64,000 nt of DNA from Panagrolaimus kolymaensis. Taxonomy: Eukaryota > Nematoda > Chromadorea > Rhabditida > Panagrolaimidae. The notes under the pieces were generated by a model. That model saw only the letters and a program-made list of their open reading frames with translations, made no database searches and had not been told where the DNA came from. Shown piece after piece: positions 34,162 to 46,427 of this stretch. The stretch lies in the NCBI GenBank assembly GCA_028622995.1, contig JAJQJQ010000050.1, positions 1,488,001 to 1,552,000 on the forward strand. The letters are read 5' to 3'. The stretch's first letter is position 1. Each line of letters begins with the position of its first letter. Made by a program: the position numbers and the translations under genes.

Positions 34162-35628
34162 GTAAGGAGGAAGAAAAATAAAGTGCACGAAAATAAATAA
34201 ATAAAATAATAAGTGCCAAAAAAAAGAAGAAGAAGCAAAAAACTTGTATAACAAAGCTAATCAAAAAACGGAAGATGCGCGAGAAAAAAATTTGAGGGAA
34301 TAACAACAAACATCATCGAAAAAATAATAGACAAATTTTAATAAAAAAATTAAAAATGAAAAAATATGCCCTTAAAAAGTGTTTTTGAACGGTCTTTCTT
34401 TGTCGGTTCGGTCGTGGTTGAACGGAAGAAGGAAACGAAAGGAAACAAATAAAATAAACCACTTCATTGCGCAATCACCCATCCTTAGTTCTTTCATTTC
34501 ATTTTTCCTTTCTTTTGCGTCTCTTTTTTTTTTTTTTGCTCCTTGCTGCCTGGTTTCTGCTGCTCCTTGTTTCAAATCAAATCAAATCGGACAACAAAAC
34601 AACAAAAAATCTAAGAAGAACAACAAATCAAAAAAAAAAGAGAAAAGAATCCAAGGGAGAAAGAAATCTAACATAAAATTAAACAAAAAAAAAACACGAA
34701 AACGACAGTTTAAAAAAATTAAGTTTGAAAAATTGCAACTTTTTTTCGATTCAATGAAAAAAAAATATGTATCAAACAATAAAAATAAAATGCCCGCCTT
34801 TTTTTCACAAAATGCAAGCAAGCTTATGTTTAAATATTTTGGGTCACAAAAAGTTATAAGCGTGAAAAAAAAAATTTAAATTTAAATTTTGAAAAGAAAG
34901 AAAAAAAAGTTGGGCAAATATTTAATTTTCGAAACGGTCAAATTCAACGATTGAAAAGAAAAGAAATAAAAATATTATATTTTTTTTTGTTATTCAAAAA
35001 AAGTGTTGGGTCAAAAAAATGGAAAATAATAAAAGTTTGGCAATAAAAAAATAAAATAAAACAAATTCATGTTTGACTTTTCGAATTTTAAAAATTTAAA
35101 GAAAAATGAGGCACGCCTTTAATTGTTTTGAAAAATTTTATAAAAAATTCTTTTCAACAAGCTTTTGACCATCATCGTCACCAGCAATTGAATAAACAAT
35201 AATAATAAAATAAAATTTTTACAAAAAAAAAATCATAAAAAAGCATGCAAAAATAAAAATAAAATGTCAAAAATCAAAACCATCATTAAAATCAAATTCA
35301 AAAGCAAACGAGTAAGCCGCACAAACAAAAAAATAAAATACACGCAAAGCACACGCGGCGGCGGTTATTGCCTCATATTTTTTTTAAAAGGTGATCACCG
35401 GCTTCCTTGTTGTTTGTTGTAAATGTATCCATTCCCCCATCATTCTCGGCTTTAGTCATAAAATAAAATAATAATACAAAAAAAAAAGAAGAGAGAAGAA
35501 ACCGATCAAATAAAGGGTCATCATCGCTTTGAAAAAGAAAAAAAAGAAACAAGAAAAATAATTAAAAAAAATAAATGAGAGAAACATGGCTAATACCGAG
35601 TCACAGGTGTTACAGCTGAAATGATATA

Positions 35629-35640
35629 AAGCTTAAGCTT
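35629..35640. repeat. 12-bp palindrome in a GC-richer patch
   Basis: AAGCTTAAGCTT is self-complementary and follows a CAGGTG and a CAGCTG E-box-like site within 35 bases, in a less AT-rich island (about 35585-35700). Possible regulatory module. Confidence 0.3.
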
Positions 35641-38072
35641 GCTTACTACTGTTTGCTGGTGACCATCGGTCAACAGCCACTAGCTAGCATAAATGGATGA
35701 AAGAATAATAAATAATAATAATAAAAATTGAAAAGGTTGATTTTTTTTTCAAGTAACAAAAATTTTGTAATTTTATACAAAAAAAATATCAAATAAAAAT
35801 TGAATAGGCTTTTTACGTCACAATTTTTATTTGAAATGAAAAAAGGCTAAAGGGGCAAAAACAAATATAATACATAAAATATAACTTTTTTGAGAGAAAC
35901 AAAAAAAAGAAAGAAAAGGGAGATGAAGTATATCAAAATGGAATGGAAAAAAATTAAAAAGTTTGGGGACTTCTCCATTCATTTGCTTCAGAGATGTTAG
36001 AAGAAAAAAAGCATACATAAAATAAAAAATCTGTTTCAGAGAAAGCTGTTGGTTGTTATTGGATGACACAACCAACACGCCTAAAAAATATATAGCGATT
36101 TCAATTTTCTTTCTATTTTTTTTAAAGAAAAAACATGGACGACGTTGAACCGGTCTCCTTCCCATTTGCTTTCCATTTTCCCCCATGATCATCATCCATC
36201 TCCCTCACATTCGCTATTCACTGCTTTATCTTTTCGATTTTTCCATTTACCTTTTCCTTTCCTTTTTTTTGCAGAAAATAAAAATCAAAGAAGATGTCGT
36301 CGTCCTTTTTTTTATTTTTCTATGTATCAGAAGAAAAAAAATTGCAAGTGTTGCGTAACCAAACAACACAAAAGAAGCTTTTTTAGCCGCCTCGATGATC
36401 ACCAAATGCCCTTAGGGGATAAACGATGAAAAAAATGAAAAAAGTGGCTGATTATTATTGCACTAAGGATGAATGCATGCGGTGATAGAAAGTGAAATCG
36501 TGAAATCCCTTCCATCCATCCATTTCCTTTTCACTTTTTCCCCTTTAAATTAATTATTACATAACAACATAAAAAAACTTGTTATAAATCTTAAAAACAA
36601 GAATCGAAAGTTTTAAGTTTTTTTATTCAAAAAAACTAAACAATCCAATAAAGTGTTTAAAATTTGATTGTCGTCACTCACACAAAAAAATTGACTAAAA
36701 TTAAAATAATGGTTGTAAATTGTCTTAAAATAGAAAAAATGGCAACAGAAAAAAATGGGAACAGGTACATACATTTTTACTGATAACAACCAAAAATATG
36801 ACAGTGGAGTTTTTCGTTAGCATGCATGGTCAAGACAAAACAAATAAAGATAGTTTAGGATAGTGATGGTGGTGGTGGACAATGGTCAGTCATACACGTA
36901 TTCATTCCTTTTTTTGTTGTTAACCAAATAATGTTTGATTTTGATTACTTTGTTGCTCACATGATTGTAAAATGTACGACAATGATTTGAGGAAAAATAA
37001 GAATAAAGAGGAATAAAATTTTAACAGAATATTTTTGCAGATATTTTATTTTTACAAAAAAAGATCAAAAAAAAAGTCCTGAAAATTTTGGATGAAAATA
37101 CAAGAAAATTATTTTTTAAGTTAATTTAATAAATCAAAAACCCAATAAGTTTAAAGTTTTTTTATGAATCTTCAATAAGTTCTGCAAACATAATTTTTTA
37201 ATTTTTTAAAGTGTCATTAATAACTTCTCCAACCCATATATATATGTTTGATTACTATTATATCCGGAAATAAAAATAACCCCAAATTGAATGTGGCTCA
37301 CCTTTTTTCCAAGACTCATTGAAACATTTTTATTTGTGGCATTTGTTAAACTCGGTGAGAAGAAAAATAATCTAAATTTTCAAATTATCGATTTGGATAA
37401 CATAAAAACCACTTTTTCTGATTAGTTTCGTATAAGTTTTGCAAAAAAACGTCTTATAAATAGATTTTTTGCTTTTATTTAATAGCTTACTGTGTCTATT
37501 TTTAAATGGAGAAAAACAATAGATTTTATTACGAAAAAGAAAAGCAGAATTATGTGCAAAATGCTTTCAATGTGGGTGTAAAAACACACCTTTACATGCT
37601 TTGTCCATATGAGAGATTGCAGAATCAAAGATGCAAAATACATAAAATGGTTTTTTTTGTTGATGAATTAAAAGCATTGTTAACGTTGAAAGGTGAGAAA
37701 AAAAGAAAAGAAACGTCTGGAATGTCGCCTCATTTTTTATTTTTGTCAATGATTTCCTTAAAAAAGCATTTTGAAATATCAAAAATGAAAGGAGTCTTTT
37801 TCTTTCTTTGAACAATTGTACAATGTTATTTTTTCTTTATAAGTTGCAAAAAGCCTCTCAATTTCTTTCGCCCATAAATAACCAACTCTTTCTATTAGTT
37901 ATTGATTTTATCGAATAAAAGCTTATACGTGTATTTTTTGTTATTCAGCTATTTAAAATTGTAAAAATGCTAAATTCGTTTAGCTGCTCGTAAAAAATAC
38001 AGTTACTACATTTTGCGCGAGAAAAAAAATCATTTTTTTAAAACATAAAAATGCAAAATAAATTATTTTAGG

Positions 38073-40062
38073 ATGCCGAATATTGTTGTTATTTCCTTTT
38101 CCGAAAAAATATGCCAGTTACTTATAATCGACACTCTCACATTCAAAATTTCTGAAAGTATTGATTTCAACGCTGTTATAAGTTTCGAAGAAAGTAACAA
38201 TTCACCCATTTTGCAAAAACTGTTGGATGTAACCGATTTGAGAGCTGTTCTATTTTTATCTTTTTATTGTGATTACATGAAACATTACAATATTAAGAAA
38301 ATTTGCAAACAATTTTCTGATGAAAACCAAATTCAATGTCTTTTTATGGAGGGTGAAACAACAATTATCACATCAGCAATATTAGCTGCAATAGCTGAAA
38401 AGAACAACGTGGAACCAAATGTAAATGATGTTATCTCTATCGTTACTGCATATCCACCATCTGAAAATCAGGCCGGTTATCAACAATTTTACACAGTAAT
38501 TCAAGAAGAAGATGGATTACGCATTTTGGCACTTGCGAATTTCAATTCTGTGGAAGAAAACATCAAGATTGGAATAAGGCATTATTCACCTAAACATATT
38601 TTTATTACATTTCAACATTGTCCAATAGAAGAGGATACAAAAGCAAATGCCATTTATTTCGAATCTCAACTTCAAACAGAACTTTATAAATTGCCAATAA
38701 AAGAGCCACGAATTATCATGGTCAAAGAAAATATAACAAAATTTTGTCCTCAAAGTTATGTTATTAACATTTTACACCATTTGAACGAACAAAGGAATAA
38801 GTTCGCAACAAAACTTATGGCTTTTCATGCCTTGTGCATCATTCCGGCATCAAAATCTTTCAAAGCAAATATTAATCCTCTAGAAGACTCATTTATTATA
38901 GTGGAAGCTCTTGATAGTTTACCCGCTGAAAAATCGTTTATTATGAAAACCTACGATGAAGATTTACTAGTAAGTTATTTTTTGATTTTAATGATCCTAA
39001 AGAGATCTATAAATGATCAGCTTAACGCATTTATTAATTAATTGTTTTGCAAAAGGGAATGATCACGCCAAATTTCGCCTCAAAGAGCTTAATAAAAACT
39101 TAAAATTATTAATGTGAAACATAATGCGTATTTAAAAATATCATTAGTTTGAAAGTCCTTTCTTCTTAAAAAAGGAGACGGAAAAACGTTTAAAAAATAG
39201 GAGATTTTTTCTTTATTTTTCAATTGATTTTGACGAGTTCGAAAATTTTTAAGTATGTAACTTTTATATTGGTTGGCTTTATTGAACATCGCGAAGCTAG
39301 AACTTAGAAGCTTTATTTTATAGAAAAATTTTCTTTTATTTATTTCAATAATTTTTACAAAAAGAACAGCAACTTTTGTCTTTCCCTTTAGATCGCATAG
39401 GATTGAGAGATGAAGATTCAAACGCTTTTTTCTAAAATATAACAAACTATTTTTAGTTTTTCAAATGGAATGAATCAAACATTCAGTTTTTGGAAAAGAA
39501 AGAACCTTCTGATAACAAGGATGAGCCAGTCAAGGTTACGTTGAATGTTGACCTTAATGGTTTTTACAATTTTAATGTTCTTAAAACTGATCCCGAAAAA
39601 ATACGTCTTGATGGTAATGAGCTATTCATCAGAGGTGAATATGAAGAAGCAATAAAAAAATATCTAGTAGCAGTAGAAATATTGGATGGAATGGCCCTTA
39701 AACATGAACGTGAAAGCCCCGAATATAATGAGTTGGACCTCAAAAAAATACCACTCTATCTTAATCTCGCCCAGTGCTATATTTGCACTGAAAATTTTTA
39801 TGATGCAATTAAAGCTGCTGAAGAAGCCTTGAAACGTGATGTTCAAAATGAGAAAGGTCTTTTCAGAAAAGCTAAAGCTCAAATTGCAATCTCGAACTTG
39901 GACGAAGCCGAGAAAACATTGATGGAATTGAAAACCAAGCATCCCGAAAGTATAAAGGCTGTAGATGAACAGCTTTCAATCTTGAATTCAAAGCGGAATG
40001 AGAAAGATAAAGCTGATAAGAAGATTTACAAATCAATGTTTTCAAGTTCTCAAAAAGATTAA
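38073..40062 (+). CDS. Divergent Hsp70-like protein fused to an AIP/FKBP-type TPR domain
   Basis: Exon 1 is 38073-38969 and exon 2 is 39457-40062, joined in phase 0 over a 487-bp intron (GTAAGT...TTTTTAG): 500 aa. A TTTTAG acceptor ends two bases before the ATG, suggesting trans-splicing. Exon 2 cannot stand alone because its only upstream ATG is out of frame, which supports the join. Residues 1-280 are weakly Hsp70-like. The stretch SLPAEKSFIMKTYDEDLL, then WNESN, then KVTLNVDLNGFYNFN resembles the start of the Hsp70/Hsp110 substrate-binding beta domain (the IPTKKS-F-TTYADNQ region and the V-V-VNVHGIF strand). Residues about 345-470 hold TPR helices (KIRLDGNELFIRGEYEEAIKKY; KIPLYLNLAQCYI; ALKRDVQNEKGLFRKAKAQI) like those of AIP and FKBP co-chaperones, which bind Hsp90/Hsp70 tails. 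The TPR call is firm. The Hsp70-like call is inference from short matches; the ATP-binding loops are not recognisable. Confidence 0.55.
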
Positions 40063-42423
40063 TTATTTTATTATTTATTCAGAAAGCATTCTCGCAAAAA
40101 TCTTTCCGATACATTTCATTAATTTTTGGGAGAAAACTATTGGAAAAGTTCGTTAACATTTTTGTGTGATTCGCTTCGGTTATTAATTTTTTCCATTTGT
40201 TATGATTATCATATGTTTCTTATAATTTTGCATGATTTTTTTATAACTTATAAGTTACTTTTTTTTCTTGTTAAAATTATAAGACTATGAATTGATAAAA
40301 AAGTGATCAAAAAAATTTTTTCTTGTGTTACCATCCTACCACAATTTATTCATCGCTGCAGCATCTTCATAACTGCTGATGTTCGTTTTTCTTCCTGCCA
40401 CTATGAGTCAAAAATAGAACGTATGAAATAGTTTTTACTTGGTTGACAACTCAATAACGATTTCTCTATACAGGTGTTTAGAAAATATTAATAGTTTTCT
40501 TGAGGTTTTTTGACAAGTTGTTTAGAAAAAAGATAAAAAGAAGATGGATGAGCTCAGACAAATATATTTAAGAAAAACGTCTGCTACTTTCTTCTTTTCT
40601 TTTTTTAAATGGATCATGCAAAAAACAAAAAAAAATGATTTTGCTGTTGTTGTTGCTTTACTTTTTTTCGTTGATATGTTCAGATTTATTTTTTGTTTTT
40701 TTGCTTGCTGGATTAAATCGGCAAAGGTATTGAGAGCTTTTGAATAAGATTTTAAGTAAAAAGAGAGGGGACAGGACACATCTTGCGGCGTTACATATAT
40801 CTTTTTTAATTTTGTTATTTTTTACTTCGTTTTTTCGTTCTTTTTGCTTTGCTTGTTCCCTCAGGTGAGTGAACAAAATAATTGCAAAAAAGCTTGTTTC
40901 AGGCTGATTTTTTTTGAAGTTAGTTAAAAGACTAAAAGAAAAGAAAGATTGAAGACAAGCATTAAAAAAATAATTTCGAGACACATAGAAGCAAAGTTAG
41001 CTAATGCCTGCCTTGCTAGTTTGCTTGATTATATTGAAGCAAAACCTATCCCCTTCTTTTCCTTCGATATGTCAGTTGCTTTTCAATATATATATATTTT
41101 AGGATGGATATTCTTTTTTTTTGCGATCTTAGGCAAGCTCTTGCTTTATGCTTTTTGTTTCGTTTTTGTTGTTGTTGTATATTTTCTTCTTTACTTATAT
41201 CTTTTTTTCTTCTTTTTTTTTCATTCATTCACCTACATTCATACATAAGAACAGGCGGCATTTTTTTTCTTCTCAATATTTTATTTGTTGTTGTCTTTTT
41301 TCTTCTTCTTTTCATTCTTCTGCTTTCTTATTATTTTTGCATATATTGTTGTTTAACTTTTTCGCCGACGACTACAAATCTCTCGCCGTTTTTTTTACAC
41401 AAATTATAATTTTAATTTTCATGTTTATTTTTTAATCAAAGTTTTGTTGTTTTCTTTCGTTTAAAAAATTTGATTGGTTTTTTTGGGCTCGGATCTTTTT
41501 TTCACTTTTTGTTGGGCTTAAAGGGTTTTGTTTGAAGTCCGCTTTAAATTTTAAATGAAAAGAATAGAAAAGAAAAAAATTATCAAAACGCCATATGCGT
41601 GGTATTTCTCTCTCTCATCTTTTTTTCCTTCATCTTTCTCAATTTTTTTTGCCAAAATCATTTTTTCTTTCTTTCTTCTTTTTTTTCATATTGCTTTCAA
41701 TTTTTCTTTAGATTTATTTGTTTGGAAAGAAAAACTCTGAGAAATTTAAATGGGCACCAATAGAAAAATAGGAAATGTCATTCAAACCTTTTACTTTTTT
41801 CGTGTTTGTTATTACCTTTAAAAGTCAGTGTCAGTGGGTCTCTTTTCTGATTCATTCTTTTTTCCATGCTTGCTTCCATTTTTATGCGCATGTTTGCCTC
41901 TATTTTTTTGGTTTCCATTATTTTCAGTATCCTAAAAAAATATTTAAGAAACAAACATTTTAGCTGCAATAAATCTTATTAACAATTAATGAATATGAGA
42001 ATGAGATGCGCAGCTTTTATCTTTAACTGGAGCAGCTCCGGATGCATGTCGGCCATCTTTTTATTGTCCTACTTTCCTCTCTTTTTTAAGCCCAATTCTT
42101 TTCATATTTTTTTTATTCGAAAAATTCAAATTAATCTAAACTCTTTTTTGGTTAAGTCACAGAGGTCCTTATTATTGAAGTAAATCTCTTTTTCTTAAGC
42201 ATGCGTGTTTGTTTTCGTTTGTTTATTGGTTATTGAAACCAAAACCGCATCAATTTTCTTTTTTTCTGGCAAAAAAAAAAGAAAGAAAAAAGCAAAGGCA
42301 TTTTGTCATGTTTTTCTATTGATTCTGCTTCCCTTCTTCTTAATGTTTTTGGTTTGGTTTTTTTTCTTGTTACAAGACTCTTTTTTTCTCATAAAAACCC
42401 ATAAATGCTTTCTTTGCTTCTAG
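40063..42423. other. Intergenic, no gene seen
   Basis: Poly-T/poly-A rich spacer upstream of the ENPP gene. Its several 60-100 codon frames are Phe-rich and overlap each other in different frames. An AG directly before 42424 looks like a trans-splice acceptor. Confidence 0.55.
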
Positions 42424-45400
42424 ATGATCTCAATGAGAAGGGCAATATCGCCATTTTTGCTGCTCTTCATTTTAATAATTTTTGTATCCCCGACAAATGC
42501 CGAAGAAACCAAAGTTGGAAATAGTAATGCCAAAGGACAAAATTTAATTTTACTTTTAATTGATGGCTATGGCGCTGAATTATTTAATCGAACTAATGCT
42601 GGAATAAGAGTGGGCGCAGAAACTTTATTAACGAATGGAGTTCATGCAAATTTTTTACAACCTGTTTTTCCTACTCAAAGTTATCCTAATTGGTATTCAC
42701 TTTCAACAGGTAATTATTATTTTTAACTATTTGCGGGATCTCGAAAAGAAATTTTTAAACTTCTTTTTTTCAACGAAAAAAGTGTTGATCGAAAGTAAAT
42801 TAAATTTTTCATTTTTGACACTTTTATTTTCAATATTTTTATTACTCTATTTTTTTTATTGCTTGTTGTTGATCCCATTATCCTCGAAAGCAAGCAGCGA
42901 ATGTAATTACTTTGTCGATGAAACAAAGCTTTCTTTGATTTTTTTTCTTTTGTTTTGAATACTTTTATTCCGTCAGTCACCAATAATTTTTAGTTTAAAC
43001 TTTAAAGACTTTAACTCCCAAATATTTCATTTTTAAAATCATAAAAGAATGAAAGATTGCGATTTGGCAATTTGCCGCTCCAAATTTTTTTTTATTTCAA
43101 AGGAAAAATATGCATACTTATTTCTAACCAAAGAGCCCAATAAACTTTTCTTTCCTCTTTTAAATAACTTCTTTTTATGAAAAAGAAAAATAAGTGTAAT
43201 ATTTCTTTCCAAACCACCACCCTCAATTTCTTGCAATTTGGGTCAAATTGATTCAACAACAAAATCATTTCATCGGAAAAATGAGTGGTGGCTAAAACAG
43301 GGGTGTTTAGTAAGAAGAAAGCCAAAGGAGGAAAAAGAAAAAGCAATTTATCAAATTTTGAGGCGGCGGCCTTGTCAAAGAAAAATTTTGCGCCGCAATC
43401 TTATTTTTTTTTTGCCATTTTCATTGACATAAAAAAACTAAACACAAAAAAATGAAATCTAAGAAAAAAAAGATTTATAATTTTTATTTTTTTGATTTCT
43501 GTTTTTAGGTTTATATGTTGAAAATCATAATTTCACAAGTGATTATATGTATGACGAAGATAAAGAAATATATTTTGAACGAGATGAAGGTGAAAATGAT
43601 ACCGATCCTTCATGGTGGAATAATTTACCCGATCCTTTATGGTATACTGTAGGCAAAGCATCCATTGATGTTCATTGTTATTGGTTTGCAACGTGTCATG
43701 TAAGAAAAGAAAAAACAAATAATGAAATTTGAGACTTTTTACTAATTTTTTAAAAATTTATTTTTAGCGTGCCCATCGTGACATGGTCGTTCAAGTACCT
43801 AAACCTCGAAGGCATAATTTTAAAAATACTGATAATCTTGATATTTTTCCACATTTACCAAGAATGATGAAACATATCAAAAAATATCAACCTTATCGCC
43901 AACAAGTAAGGATATTCTAATTAATTGAAAATTAAGTAAATTCATGGAGTTAAACTTTTAATAATATAAAAGTTTAAAAAAGTATTACAAAAAAATTGTG
44001 GAGGGAATTTCAAAATTTAAACATCAAAAATTTATTTATTTTGTTAATTAAATTACTTTTCTTAAAATTTGCATAGCTCAAGAAATTTCTTGGAGAAATG
44101 AGAAAATGAATTATAAAAGTTAAAACACAAACTTTTTATTTGGTAACTTTAAAATTTTCTGTAGAGTTTAATTTTTCTTTTATAATTTGATGGAAAAAGA
44201 AATTAATGTTATTCATATAAATTTTAAATATATTCTTATTATTTTCTGACAAAAGAGAATTCAAACTTTTATCCTTAAAAAATCCTAGACAGCGAAGTAA
44301 ATTAAACCAAAGTCAACATTTCATTTTCTAATCTTTGGCATTTTAAACTTTGGCCTTTTTCTTCATTTTTAACCCCAAATTTAATTTTAACTTTGCCAAC
44401 AGCAAAAAAACTTTTATAAACAAATTTATTTCTCCCAAATTTTTTTTAGCTTGTTTTACTTCGCTACAATGGAGTTGCAAATGCTTTGAGAATGTTTGGT
44501 GAAGAAAATGATGCCATTAACGAAGCCCTTTCAAACGCAGATGTTTTGATTCGAAAAATTCAAGAAGAAATGGATTCCAATGAACTTCTTGATTCCACAA
44601 ATTTGATTGTTCTTTCTGATCATGGATTAATGGAAATTTATGAGGATGAAAAATTTTATATTGAAGATTGTTTATCTGATTTATCCAAAGTTAAACATGT
44701 CGTAAATTCCATGTCTTTGATGATGATCTATCCAGAAGAAGGTGAAGAGGATACAGTATTTTTTGAACTTAAAGTTTGTGATCAATGGGCTCCCATGGGT
44801 GATTATGAAGCAGATGAAGTTCCGCTAGTTAGTATTTATCGAAAACGTGAAATCCCTGACCTTTATCATTGGAAAAATTCAAGAAATATCGCTCCCATTG
44901 TTATTATTCCCAGAGCTGGAGCAGTTATATTAACTGTAAATTTTTACTTTTTTAAAAAGGTTTTATACAAAAAATAAGTTGAAAATTTGCATATTTTTAG
45001 AGACACATTAAAACCAATGAAATTAATGAAGTCAATTCCAAAGATTATAAAATGCTTTCGGGCTGGGATAATACTTATCCAGAAATGCATGGAATTTTTA
45101 TGGCGAGAGGACCAGGTAAAATAATTATAAAAAAGTGGAGTTTTTTATAGTAAGTTTTTTAGCTTTCAAAGCTGATCATAGTGTACCATTTTTGGAAATT
45201 GTTGATGTTTATCAAGTAAGTTTTTCCTTTTTTTACAAATTCATTAATTTACAATATTTTTCGCACCGTTACCTGCAAATTTTAAAAACAAAAAATGCGC
45301 CCAAAATAAATTTTTTGCCTGCCTTGAAAAAAATATAAGTTTATGTTTTCATTTTCAGATTGTAATGAACATTCTTGGAGTGGAACCCGGCAAACATAAT

Positions 45401-45553
45401 GGCACATGGGCGAATGTGGAAGATATGCTTTCAGATGGATGGGAAACTCGAGTAGAAGATTCAAGCACCGGATTTTCCCAAAATCATCCCCAAACTTTGT
45501 CGTCCATTTTTATAAGTTTATTAATTAGTGCAATTATTTTACGATTCATTTAA
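42424..45553 (+). CDS. ENPP-family ectonucleotide pyrophosphatase/phosphodiesterase, incomplete zinc site
   Basis: Seven exons (42424-42709, 43509-43699, 43768-43905, 44450-44935, 45001-45115, 45163-45215, 45359-45553), all in phase, give 487 aa. Residues 1-26 are a signal peptide. The C-terminal 18 residues (IFISLLISAIILRFI) are a membrane or GPI-anchor segment, so the protein is an ecto-enzyme. Type I phosphodiesterase marks are LLLIDGYGAE (metal ligand Asp47), VFPTQSYPNWYSLSTG (nucleophile Thr84), VLSDHG (Asp262, His263), MHGIFMARGPAFK (His397) and PFLEIVDVY. The family motif PDxxGHxxGP that supplies the Asp and His of zinc site 1 should fall at residues 206-225. There the protein reads LVLLRYNGVANALRMFGEEN, with neither ligand, so activity is doubtful unless this nematode subfamily works differently. 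Nearest relatives appear to be the short ENPPs (ENPP4-7 class). ATG is directly preceded by TTCTAG, a likely trans-splice acceptor. Confidence 0.85.
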
Positions 45554-46427
45554 ATTTTTTTTCTTAAAATCAAAAATTAAATTTTTTTATAAGATTTTTT
45601 CTTTAATTTTCTTATTTTTGTATAATACAGATTTCTAATTTGTTTTTGTTTCTGCTATCGCCTGTTTTTCACCGGTGCTTTATCTTGCTTGAATATTTCC
45701 TTTACTTCCATATTTCTCTAGTTTTGTTAGTTTTATTTTTAAAAATTTCTCCCCTGCCAAAATAAATTTTTTATTTGCAAAAAAAACTATCTTTTATTTT
45801 TTTGTTGATTGATTCACTCACCTAAATTCTTTAATTTTGTTTTAAATTTTACTTTTCATTTTACAAATATCTTTTTTTTATCAGTCACGCATATTTTTTT
45901 TCTTCTATTTGTTAATTCGTTTTCCCTTATTTTTGTTTCAAAGAACTGAATAAATTTTCTTCTTCCTATTCATCCTTTTTTTTTTAATCTTCTTGTCGTA
46001 ACGCAGATTCACTCTCTTGTTGGTGGTGGTCTGCAGAAGAAGAAAAAAAGGAATATGATCTTCTCCTTTTTTTTATACGTCGATCTAACAAAAAAAAATC
46101 ATTAAATATAAAAAAGAGAATAAGATAAACTAAATGGGACGGACATCTCTTTTTCAACTTAGTTACCATCATCATCGAGATTTACTTACACATAGGGGTT
46201 TGACCTAATTGAATTGAATTAATGATGCGTAGTCGATTGCGGCGGCGGCGTAATGGATCCTGAAACACAACATCGATGACGATAGAGAAAAAAAAATGAA
46301 AAGGAAAGAAATAATATTACCGGTTGTCGGCGTTTTGCGGTGGTGTGTATGTATCTTTGATTAACTGACAATATCGATATTAAAATTTTTCTATTCTATC
46401 TTTAAAAAAATATTTCTTTTTTTTACA
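45554..46427. other. Intergenic, likely upstream region of the lustrin-repeat gene
   Basis: T-rich stretch, then from about 46190 a less AT-rich part with a GCGGCGGCG run near 46240. No exon supported. Confidence 0.5.

Larger units (their letters stand above)
15351..38069. other. 22-kb gene desert upstream of egl-13
   Basis: No open frame here shows a recognisable domain or a chain of phased splice sites. The longer frames are phenylalanine- or lysine-rich translations of T or A tracts. The sequence is dominated by homopurine/homopyrimidine runs (AAAGAAAAG types), GGATGG/CCATCC clusters, and small CG-containing islands (for example near 15655, 27890, 30840, 35345). It may hold remote 5' exons and enhancers of egl-13, or genes with giant introns; two weak exon candidates are listed separately. 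Confidence 0.55.

Noticed and set aside
34379..34879. 166-codon open frame, plus strand
   Set aside because: It opens at a GTG with no early ATG, and its second half is almost pure Lys/Asn/Arg from A-rich sequence. No domain or splice structure.
35827..36429. Open frames of 94 and 122 codons on opposite strands
   Set aside because: They overlap one another, have no domain, and are tract-driven composition.
37506..37811. 101-codon frame upstream of the Hsp70-like/TPR gene
   Set aside because: It has a possible donor (GTGAG near 37694), but the downstream gene carries its own acceptor right at its ATG and no join keeps frame.
38970..39107. Alternative short second exon for the Hsp70-like gene (GMITPNFASKSLIKT then stop)
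   Set aside because: It is spliceable, but it would cut the beta-domain-like region. The acceptor at 39456 restores a continuous match instead.
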